From the NCBI GenBank assembly GCA_035493555.1, contig DATJIC010000012.1, positions 1-39,435 on the forward strand: a stretch of 39,435 nt of DNA, written 5' to 3'. Each line of letters begins with the position of its first letter. Position 1 is the stretch's first letter. Below, in pieces: positions 23,434-30,438 of this stretch. Position numbers and translations under genes: made by a program. The DNA is from CAMLKC01 sp035493555 (GTDB lineage Bacteria; Patescibacteriota; Saccharimonadia; Saccharimonadales; Saccharimonadaceae). Under the pieces are notes generated by a model. That model was not told the DNA's origin and did no database searches. It worked only from the letters and a program-made list of their open reading frames with translations.

Positions 23434-24080
23434 GAGCTTGAAGCATCAAAGCTATCGAATTGCTTTTTGATAGGCACGAGGCTGTCGTCGGTTGTCTTAA
23501 GGAAGTCCTTCATCGACTTGCTTTTCGAGCCTTTGTATATGCTGTTCATAAGGGTTTCGAGTGCCGTTAGCTGATAGCTCATTTCACGCGCGTAGACACG
23601 GTCGAATACGGCGTTAAGGCGCGCGTCTTCTAGCTTGGCGGTGAGGGCGTCACCTTTTTCAGCGGCAACGATATCTTTGTCGAGCTTTTTGACGTCGACG
23701 CTATTGTTAGCGAGCGGCGTTGTCATGTTGTGATCGGTATTGGCAAGAAAAAGGGTAAGATTACTGTTTGTCCCGCGCAGGTCATTGCTGTTGATGTTTT
23801 TTTGCGCGCTTGCGGTGATTTTTTCGAGGGCCTGGACCCGCGCGGCGAACGTCTGCATGCTTTTGGTCGGGCCTGAGCCGCCGCTTGCCAGCATGAGGAT
23901 GCCAACAATAATTGCCGCCAAGGCGCCGCCACCGGCCAGCATCAAAAAGCTGCGGCTGCTAAGACTCTTTTTTTGCGGCTGTGGTGCGATTTGATTAAGG
24001 TAATCAATAGAGTACTGCGTCTGCGGTGGAGGCGTCTGAGGCGGTACTTGCTGTGGATTTTGGTTTGGATCCGGGTACAT
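23430..24080 (-). CDS. Membrane-anchored hypothetical protein with Pro/Gln-rich N terminus
   Basis: Family not recognised. From MYPDPNQN (ATG at 24080) the product has 216 residues: a Pro/Gln-rich cytoplasmic stretch (about 1-40), one transmembrane helix (FLMLAGGGALAAIIVGILML), then an extracytoplasmic helical domain rich in Asn, Lys and Thr without cysteines. The layout, disordered tail plus single helix plus helical ectodomain, resembles other surface-tethered proteins here (33887). A longer start at 24119 is in frame but has no ribosome site. TTTAAT 9 nt before the ATG may be a -10 box. Confidence 0.82.
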   Translation of the reverse strand: MYPDPNQNPQQVPPQTPPPQTQYSIDYLNQIAPQPQKKSLSSRSFLMLAGGGALAAIIVGILMLASGGSGPTKSMQTFAARVQALEKITASAQKNINSNDLRGTNSNLTLFLANTDHNMTTPLANNSVDVKKLDKDIVAAEKGDALTAKLEDARLNAVFDRVYAREMSYQLTALETLMNSIYKGSKSKSMKDFLKTTDDSLVPIKKQFDSFDASSS

Positions 24081-24175
24081 ATTGACCTTATTAAACCACA
24101 AGCGGGGTAGAAGGGGCAATAAGCCATTGCTATAAAAAGTGCGCGTCGCCTCTCTTATTACAGAGGTAAAAATGG

Positions 24176-24181
24176 TATAAT
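24176..24181 (+). promoter_or_regulatory. Extended -10 of the dnaG-rpoD operon
   Basis: TGGTATAAT ends 6 nt before the dnaG ATG, so transcription should start at or within the start codon. A small CCTCT/AGAGG inverted repeat (24149-24166) lies just upstream. Confidence 0.72.
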
Positions 24182-24187
24182 AAAGTC

Positions 24188-25927
24188 ATGCAAGATGCCA
24201 AAGAAGAAGTGCGAGCGCGTCTTAATATCGAGGATGTGATTGGCGAATACGTCCAGCTGAAGCGGGCGGGGCGCAACTTTAAGGGTCTCAGCCCTTTCTC
24301 GGGTGAAAAAACACCGAGCTTTTTTGTGAGCCCCGACAAGCATATATGGCATGACTTTTCTTCAAACAAGGGCGGCGACATTTTTAGCTTTGTCATGGAA
24401 GCTGAGGGGATGGACTTTCGCCAGGCGCTTGACCACCTGGCCCGCAAAGCCGGCGTGGACATGACGCAGTTTGAATCCAAAAATAACCAGGAGCTTGCGC
24501 GCCGCAAAAAACGGTTGCTCGAAGCGCATGAAATGGCCGCGAATTACTATCAGCACAGCTTGCTAAGAAACCAGCATGCACTTGAGTACGTGTTTAAAAA
24601 ACGCGGGCTTTCCAAAGAAATCGTCCAGGAATTTAAAATTGGCTACGCGCCAACGACGGGCGATGCGCTTGTGCAGTTTCTTACCAAAAAAGGCTTTTCG
24701 CGGCACGAGCTGGCCGATGCCGGGCTCACCAACCGTTTTGGCGGCGATATGTTCCGCGGGCGTATGACCGTTCCGCTGATGGATCCCACCGGGCAGGTGA
24801 TTGGTTTTACGGCGCGTATTCTTGCCGACGAACCGAATGCGCCTAAATATCTCAATACACCCCAAACCCTGCTCTACGATAAAGGCCGGCATGTGTTTGG
24901 GCTGTCGCAGGCCAAAGAGGCGATCCGTAAAAACGATTATGCCGTTGTGGTTGAAGGAAACCTTGACGTGGTCAGTAGTCATCAGGCCGGCATAAAGCAG
25001 GTAGTAGCAACGGCGGGAACGGCGATGACCGAAAACCACCTAAGAGCGCTGCGTCGCCTGAGCGGCAACGTACGGCTGGCGTTCGACGGCGACAAAGCAG
25101 GGATCGCGGCGACCGAACGGGCGATTCCTATTGCCAGCGAAGTGGGGATAGAGCTAACGATTATTAGCTTGCCCGACGGTGCCAAGGATCCCGATGAGCT
25201 GATCCAAAAAGACCCGCGTTTATGGCAGCAAGCGATTACCGCAGCCCAGCCGGCAGTAGACTGGATTTTGGACCAATACAGCAGGCGCGAAGATATTACC
25301 ACTGCCGCGGGCAAGCGTTCGTTCACTACTGCCGGCCTTAGCGTGGTCCGTGGGCTGAGCGACCCGGTGGAGCGCGAGCACTACGAGAAGAAAATTGCCG
25401 GTATGGTGGGTACGTCGCTCGAGGCGGTGCGGGCTAAGCTAGCATCCGGTGGCACCCAGGAGACCAAAGAACTCCGCATGGTGGTGGCTTCTCCGCAAAA
25501 TAGCGCGCCCGTGTATGACCACATTGATACGGTGCTTGGTTTGGCGCTTCTCACGCCCCGTTCCCGCGACCTGTTTGCTGAGCTTGATACCAGTATTCTG
25601 GCGGCCGAGCCGCAAAAGGCCGTAGCTGCTTATTTGGCGACGGCGCACGAACCCCTAGGAGACGAAACGCCAAAAGAGTTGCAAAACTTTGATGACTATG
25701 TGAAAATAATATTATTAAGGGCCGAGAAGAGATATGGTAATTGGAACGAAGCCGACCAATATATAGAAATAGCCAAACTACTCCGCCAATACAAATCCGA
25801 ATACGAAAAACAGCAAATAGAGCAGAAAATACAGGAGGCAGAACACCAAGGCGACAGCGCCGAAGTGGAGCGTCTTCGTAAACAACACTACGAACTTATA
25901 AAGGAGATGAAACGTGGCCAAAGATAA
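24188..25927 (+). CDS. dnaG: DNA primase DnaG with a zinc-less N-terminal domain
   Basis: Makes RNA primers at the replication fork. Domain order is normal: CHC2-type N-terminal domain (about 1-95), Toprim catalytic core (about 240-350, VVVEGNLDVVSSHQAG with catalytic Glu and AFDGDKAG with the Asp pair), and a C-terminal helical domain that would bind helicase. The N-terminal domain keeps the fold signature (VIGEYVQLKRAGRNFKG, GEKTPSF, GGDIFSFVM), yet the four zinc ligands are all replaced: the Cys and His of the usual CPFH are Ser and Ser (SPFS), and the two Cys of HCFGC are Asp and Ser (HDFSS). It overlaps rpoD by 14 bases. Confidence 0.95.
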   Translation: MQDAKEEVRARLNIEDVIGEYVQLKRAGRNFKGLSPFSGEKTPSFFVSPDKHIWHDFSSNKGGDIFSFVMEAEGMDFRQALDHLARKAGVDMTQFESKNNQELARRKKRLLEAHEMAANYYQHSLLRNQHALEYVFKKRGLSKEIVQEFKIGYAPTTGDALVQFLTKKGFSRHELADAGLTNRFGGDMFRGRMTVPLMDPTGQVIGFTARILADEPNAPKYLNTPQTLLYDKGRHVFGLSQAKEAIRKNDYAVVVEGNLDVVSSHQAGIKQVVATAGTAMTENHLRALRRLSGNVRLAFDGDKAGIAATERAIPIASEVGIELTIISLPDGAKDPDELIQKDPRLWQQAITAAQPAVDWILDQYSRREDITTAAGKRSFTTAGLSVVRGLSDPVEREHYEKKIAGMVGTSLEAVRAKLASGGTQETKELRMVVASPQNSAPVYDHIDTVLGLALLTPRSRDLFAELDTSILAAEPQKAVAAYLATAHEPLGDETPKELQNFDDYVKIILLRAEKRYGNWNEADQYIEIAKLLRQYKSEYEKQQIEQKIQEAEHQGDSAEVERLRKQHYELIKEMKRGQR

Positions 25928-26918
25928 CCCCGTACTACCACCAGTTGATGACGAAGATGAACAAATTGTTGATGCAAGCGGCGGTCCGCTTGGTGATATC
26001 GACGAGCCCCAGCTCGACGAGTTGGTGGACGAAGAAGAAGATGATATCGATACTATCAACAGCGGTGAGTATTTTGATGATGTCAGTGACGACAGTGTCC
26101 GGCTGTATCTTCGCGAAATCGGCAAGATTCCGCTGTTAAGTGCCGAAGAAGAGTTGGCGCTGGCGCAAAAAGTTGTCGCCGGCGACAAAAAAGCCAAAGA
26201 CAAAATGGCCGAGGCAAACATGCGTTTGGTTGTTTCGATTGCCAAGCGGTACAGCGGCCGCGGCCTCGACTTCCTTGATCTTATTCAGGAAGGTAACACC
26301 GGGCTTTTGCGTGCGGTAGAAAAGTTTGACCCGGACAAAGGATTTAAATTTAGTACCTATGCGACGTGGTGGATCCGCCAGGCAATCACCCGTGCCATCG
26401 CCGACCAGGCCCGCACTATCCGTATTCCGGTGCACATGGTAGAGACCATCAATAAGCTGCTGCGGACGCAGCGTCGTATGACACAGGAGCTCAACCGTGA
26501 GCCGACCATTGAAGAGCTTGCCAAAGAACTTGAAATGGAGCCGGAAAAGGTAGAATACGTCATTAAGATCAAGCAGGATATTACCAGCCTTGACGCGGGC
26601 GTTGGCCGCGACGGCGAAGACGAAGATAGTGTTCTTGGTGATTTTATTGAAGACGAAGACGGTGCAACACCCGAAGAATCTGCCACCAGCCAGTTGCTAA
26701 AAGAGCAGGTTCAGGCCGTGCTTTCAACGCTTTCAGAGCGTGAACAAAAAATTGTCAAAATGCGTTTTGGCCTTGAAAATGGTAAAAGCCACACCCTTGA
26801 AGAAGTAGGCCAAGAGTTTGCTGTGACGCGTGAGCGTATCCGTCAAATTGAAGCCAAGGCCCTTGCTAAACTCCGCAAGCATAAAGACGCCAAGAAACTG
26901 CACGAATACTTAGGATAG
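25914..26918 (+). CDS. rpoD: Primary sigma factor RpoD
   Basis: Main promoter-recognition factor. GTG start with AAGGAG 7 nt upstream, inside dnaG. 334 residues: an acidic N terminus replaces region 1.1, then 1.2 (DSVRLYLREIG), region 2 with the -10-reading segment GFKFSTYATWWIRQAITRAI, region 3 (RIPVHMVETINK), and region 4 HTH (TLEEVGQEFAVTRERIRQIE). The HxxE of region 3.0 that reads extended -10 elements in E. coli is kept (HMVE), which fits the many TGn-type -10 boxes in this window. Confidence 0.97.
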   Translation: MAKDNPVLPPVDDEDEQIVDASGGPLGDIDEPQLDELVDEEEDDIDTINSGEYFDDVSDDSVRLYLREIGKIPLLSAEEELALAQKVVAGDKKAKDKMAEANMRLVVSIAKRYSGRGLDFLDLIQEGNTGLLRAVEKFDPDKGFKFSTYATWWIRQAITRAIADQARTIRIPVHMVETINKLLRTQRRMTQELNREPTIEELAKELEMEPEKVEYVIKIKQDITSLDAGVGRDGEDEDSVLGDFIEDEDGATPEESATSQLLKEQVQAVLSTLSEREQKIVKMRFGLENGKSHTLEEVGQEFAVTRERIRQIEAKALAKLRKHKDAKKLHEYLG

Positions 26919-26960
26919 AAAGTCTCCATACGAACCGCACCTTAAACACACGGCAACGGC

Positions 26961-27878
26961 ATGATAAAATCCCAGGCAGCACTGAAAGATTACGATTGGC
27001 TTTGTATTGTACCCGCAGGGGGGCTTGGTAGCCGACTCGGTAAATTAACCGAGAAACAGGCAAAGCCGTCGCTTGCCGTTGCGTTTGATGAAACCGGCAC
27101 AGTAACGCGGATGATCGACATACCGCTAAGGGCAGTGAAAAAAACCGGCGGCGGCGCGCTTGTCTCCCGTTGTTTTGCCGCGGAATCCCTGGATTTTGTT
27201 CACAATTACGATCATGTCCGTACGGTGTCCAGTTGTATCGATGATTCGCCGATTGATACGTTGTTGTACCACCTCCGCGAACTTGAAGCTTCGCGTGCCG
27301 ATCACATTGGCATTGTGCCTGCCGACACCAATATTACGGCAGCCACACTTGAGAGAATGCGGATTATTTTGGATATCAGCGGCGCCGACGCCGTGCTTCT
27401 TTCGACGCGCCACCTGGAAGGCCACAACGTTCGATCGATGAACAAAGACGGCACACTGCACACTCCGAACGAGGATATGGAGCAGGTTGGCGACCTTGGC
27501 GTTCATATATTCAGGCGCGAATGGTTGCTCGAACGTCTTCGCAGATGCCGCGAGGAAGACCCGCTGAAGCCGCGGGAAGTTTGGCACGATATTTACGATG
27601 TCCATAACCCTAAAGGGCGAATTTATTTATATATCCCAGAGCACGATTTAATAGATGTTGATATGGGAACACCGGCCGCGTTCCAAAAAATGGTAACCGA
27701 ATTTAACGCCCATCTTCAGGATAGCAACGGCAATATCGTTTTTCCGGGTGCCTCGATTCACCCCGATTCTGTTAACTGTATTGCACTTCCAGGGAGTATT
27801 TCCACGGTGGGCTTAAAAGGGGTGATCGTACCCGAAAATACGGTTATTACAGCACACCACGATTGTCTCCAGCCTTAA
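26961..27878 (+). CDS. GlgC-like sugar-1-phosphate nucleotidyltransferase
   Basis: 305 residues. The N-terminal nucleotide-binding pattern VPAGGLGSRLGKLTEKQAKP is the pyrophosphorylase signature with its Gly-rich loop and conserved Lys; the metal-site Asp lies in GIVPADTNI and a second in LIDVDMGTP. The C-terminal part (GNIVFPGASI and GVIVPENTVI) has hexapeptide-like strands. Closest in pattern to GlgC/ADP-glucose pyrophosphorylases, but the substrate is not certain. The start is doubtful: no ribosome site precedes the ATG and the sequence ATGATAAAAT there could itself be an extended -10. The glycosyltransferase downstream may use its product. Confidence 0.8.
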   Translation: MIKSQAALKDYDWLCIVPAGGLGSRLGKLTEKQAKPSLAVAFDETGTVTRMIDIPLRAVKKTGGGALVSRCFAAESLDFVHNYDHVRTVSSCIDDSPIDTLLYHLRELEASRADHIGIVPADTNITAATLERMRIILDISGADAVLLSTRHLEGHNVRSMNKDGTLHTPNEDMEQVGDLGVHIFRREWLLERLRRCREEDPLKPREVWHDIYDVHNPKGRIYLYIPEHDLIDVDMGTPAAFQKMVTEFNAHLQDSNGNIVFPGASIHPDSVNCIALPGSISTVGLKGVIVPENTVITAHHDCLQP

Positions 27879-28059
27879 AAAAACGTTTGGCGTTTGGTCT
27901 TTGTGGTAAGCTAAATAGTATACGCATGCGCAACAGCTGTGCATTGCTTTTCTGTAAGCGGCCTTAGGTATAAAAGTTCAAAATAACGGGTGGGTCTATT
28001 CGAGTAGTTTTTTAGAGCGAGCAACAATTGCAATAACTAAGTAAATGTTGAGGGGGCAA

Positions 28060-29226
28060 ATGCGCATTGCACTATTAAACCACGGCTTTCCGCCCGACGT
28101 AGGCGGCGGCGAAACCCAGGCGTACATTACGGCTGCGACGCTGCAAAAACACGGCCACGACGTGCAGGTTTTTACCGGCGTGGGTGATAAAAAACTATCA
28201 TATCCATTTAAGGTGACCTACTTAAAACACTTTAAGGCGTTTGAAAAAGGAGAGGAGGGTCCGAAGTACTTCGTAAAAGAATTAAAAGACGCGCTGTTTG
28301 CGGCCGAAAAGTTTGACGTTCTGTATTGCTCAAACTTTTCATCGCTGCAAGCGGTCGGCTATATGCGCGATCTTATACGGGCAAAAGTTGTCTTTACGTT
28401 TCACTGCGTTCCCGCGGAGGAACAAAAAAAGGTCATTGGTCACTTTAATGACTGGGAGCTTGAGAAAAGTTTTGTTCGGAATGTTCTAACGGCAGCCCGG
28501 CCCGATATGACCATATGCCCGAGCAACTTTTTTTATGCGTGGGCAAAAGAGTTTGGCCTAAAAGAGGAGGGTCTGCGTGTTATCTACAATTCGGTTATTT
28601 TGGAAAACTTCAATGTCGCCGTAAGCAACGGCGCCCGCCAAAATTTTAGAACTAAAAACGGCATGCCTAAGAGTGCATTTGTGTTTTTAACGCCAGCGCG
28701 TATGCTGGCAAAAAAAGGCTTGTACGAGCTGGTGCAGGCGGCGGTAAAAGCACCGCCCGAGGCCTACTTTTATATCGTTTCAAGCCGGCGCAACGCACAT
28801 CCGGAATTTTTAGAAAAAATCGAAGCGTTTATACATAAGCACGACCTTTCTGACAAGATAAAAATACGCTATGACACCTACAGTATTAGCGAAATGCCAA
28901 AGCTGTATCAATACTGCGACGCATTGCTTCTGCCTTCTCATCATGAAGGGCTGCCTGTATCAATCATTGAGGCAATGGCTTCAAAAAAGCTGGTTGCTTG
29001 CTCGGATATTCCTGCGCTTAAAGAAATTATTACCGATGGCAGTAATGGGGTAACCTGTGCGGCAAAAGATGTTGCTAGCCTGCGTAAAATGATACATAGC
29101 GTCGTTACTATGACAACCGAAGACCGTCAAAAGATCATTGATGCCGGCTATAAAATGGTTGTCCAAAAATGCGACGCCGACAAGAATATGAGGGAGCTCG
29201 AGCGTATTTTTAAAGCGCTAAGCTAA
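28060..29226 (+). CDS. Glycosyltransferase, GT4 family
   Basis: 388 residues with the GT-B double Rossmann fold: an N-terminal acceptor domain starting MRIALLNHGFPPDVGGGE (the GGxE motif of GT4), and a C-terminal donor domain with TPARMLAKKGLYELVQA and the E-x7-E motif in SHHEGLPVSIIEAMASKK. The start at 28060 is preferred over the ATG at 28045 because GAGGGGG precedes it. It acts on the cytoplasmic side of the membrane, transferring a sugar from a nucleotide donor to an envelope or glycolipid acceptor. Its stop overlaps the convergent kinase gene by four bases. Confidence 0.93.
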   Translation: MRIALLNHGFPPDVGGGETQAYITAATLQKHGHDVQVFTGVGDKKLSYPFKVTYLKHFKAFEKGEEGPKYFVKELKDALFAAEKFDVLYCSNFSSLQAVGYMRDLIRAKVVFTFHCVPAEEQKKVIGHFNDWELEKSFVRNVLTAARPDMTICPSNFFYAWAKEFGLKEEGLRVIYNSVILENFNVAVSNGARQNFRTKNGMPKSAFVFLTPARMLAKKGLYELVQAAVKAPPEAYFYIVSSRRNAHPEFLEKIEAFIHKHDLSDKIKIRYDTYSISEMPKLYQYCDALLLPSHHEGLPVSIIEAMASKKLVACSDIPALKEIITDGSNGVTCAAKDVASLRKMIHSVVTMTTEDRQKIIDAGYKMVVQKCDADKNMRELERIFKALS

Positions 29227-29765
29227 CTGTTTGCGGGCACGACAAGCGAGCAGATAACGTCGAGGGCCGATGAGATATCGTCGCTGCTTTCGACAACGAG
29301 CTCGGCTTTGGTGACAACTTCGCTGACGCCAACCTGCCGTTTTAAATCATCGAGAAAGTCCATTTCCCGTGTTGACGCGGTTTCGTCGCCGCCGGTTTCC
29401 ATGGCGGTACGCTGGATCCGTACATCGCGGGATGCCGTTACTTCGACGATGTGAATATCTTCGGACGCAAAACGTTGTCCGAGTTCGGCCAGCAAACGGC
29501 CGTCGTAGGCACCGTCAACGACAATAATTTCAGCCGTCCTTGCGTTATCAATCGATGTCAGGACGTAATCGTCGATTTCACGGATCGCTTGTTTGGCGCC
29601 TACGGCGAGAATCCAGTCGCGTGCACGGGTGTAACCCTGGACGTGGGCAAGGTGCCGGGCGATATCACGGCTGCGAAGGTACATGGCACCAAGCCGTTTA
29701 CTACATGCTTTGCTAATGGCGGTTTTTCCAACGCCACTCTGACCTGTTATGAGTAAAATTTTCAT
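29223..29765 (-). CDS. P-loop nucleotide kinase-like protein
   Basis: 180 residues. Walker A GQSGVGKTAIS at the N terminus, an RSRDIARH segment where nucleotide kinases bind their acceptor, IIVVDGAYDG as a Walker-B-like strand, and a lid-like EVTASRDVRIQR. It looks like a small kinase of the adenylate/cytidylate or dephospho-CoA kinase class, with no residue that fixes the substrate. A very strong ribosome site (AAGGAGGAGTA) precedes the ATG. It is the second gene of a minus-strand pair with 29785-30360, 19 bases apart, both P-loop kinases. Confidence 0.82.
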   Translation of the reverse strand: MKILLITGQSGVGKTAISKACSKRLGAMYLRSRDIARHLAHVQGYTRARDWILAVGAKQAIREIDDYVLTSIDNARTAEIIVVDGAYDGRLLAELGQRFASEDIHIVEVTASRDVRIQRTAMETGGDETASTREMDFLDDLKRQVGVSEVVTKAELVVESSDDISSALDVICSLVVPANS

Positions 29766-29784
29766 TACTCCTCCTTTTTGATGA

Positions 29785-30360
29785 CTAATTATAAAATTCG
29801 ATATCGGTAAGGGCGTCGTCGACTTGTTTGTGCAAATGCTCGAGATCTTTGTCGTTCATTATAAAGTGATCGGCAATTGCTATTGGCCCGCCTTTTTCAA
29901 GGTTTTCAATTTCGGCCCAGTCGCGCTGGTCGAGCTGCGGCGGGGTGAGAGGGCGGATAGGTCGCGAGGCCATACGGTGCTGGCGGAGGCGCCGCGGCGC
30001 AACGATGGCGACGACATTGAGCTCACCAGGAAATTCATGTTTGAGCGTTTTGTATTCGGTCCATGTGTATAGCCCGTCGGCAACGATCCGGTGCTGGCCG
30101 GCGGCTATAAGCTCGTGGATCTGAGCAATAATACGCCGTACGACAAAATCCTTACCTTCTTTTTCGCGTAGCTCTTCGCGGATGGGCTGTTCGTTTTCCT
30201 GGGTAAGCTCAAGCCCCCGTTGTTTTACTTCTTCCAGAACAATGCCCCCAAAATATACTTTTGGGTAGCCTTTTTCGGTGAGGTAGTCTACTGCCGAGCT
30301 TTTGCCACTGCCAGCCAGGCCGACAAAGGCGACGATCTTAACGTTTTCGTGATGTTTCAT
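29785..30360 (-). CDS. P-loop kinase, dephospho-CoA-kinase-like
   Basis: 191 residues. Walker A GLAGSGKSSAVDYL, then YPKVYFGGIVLEEVKQRGL (the substrate-binding segment of a group of archaeal/CPR dephospho-CoA-kinase-like proteins), VADGLYTWTEYK, and a basic lid RRLRQHRMASRP. The end is helical. The substrate is unproven. It is divergent from polA; its own -10 (TGGTATACT) ends 7 nt before the ATG. Confidence 0.82.
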   Translation of the reverse strand: MKHHENVKIVAFVGLAGSGKSSAVDYLTEKGYPKVYFGGIVLEEVKQRGLELTQENEQPIREELREKEGKDFVVRRIIAQIHELIAAGQHRIVADGLYTWTEYKTLKHEFPGELNVVAIVAPRRLRQHRMASRPIRPLTPPQLDQRDWAEIENLEKGGPIAIADHFIMNDKDLEHLHKQVDDALTDIEFYN

Positions 30361-30367
30361 TCACCCT

Positions 30368-30373
30368 AGTATA
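30368..30373 (-). promoter_or_regulatory. Extended -10 of the kinase pair
   Basis: Minus-strand TGGTATACT (hexamer 30368-30373), then 7 nt, then ATG. Mirrors the polA promoter on the other strand. Confidence 0.7.
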
Positions 30374-30378
30374 CCAAA

Positions 30379-30397
30379 AGTCGCCGTCTTGGCGACT
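30379..30397. other. Inverted repeat between divergent kinase and polA promoters
   Basis: Perfect AGTCGCC / GGCGACT with a 5-nt spacer. It lies between two divergent -10 boxes, so it cannot be a normal terminator of either gene; it may be an operator shared by both units. Confidence 0.55.
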
Positions 30398-30425
30398 ACC
30401 TTGTAAACCGCAAGGCCTAAGCTGT

Positions 30426-30431
30426 TATACT
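30426..30431 (+). promoter_or_regulatory. Extended -10 of polA
   Basis: TGTTATACT ends 7 nt before the polA ATG; predicted leaderless. Confidence 0.7.
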
Positions 30432-30438
30432 AAAGAGC

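Noticed and set aside
28045..28059. First ATG of the GT4 gene
   Set aside because: The second Met follows GAGGGGG and begins exactly at the conserved GT4 strand; the first adds five unconserved residues covering the ribosome site.
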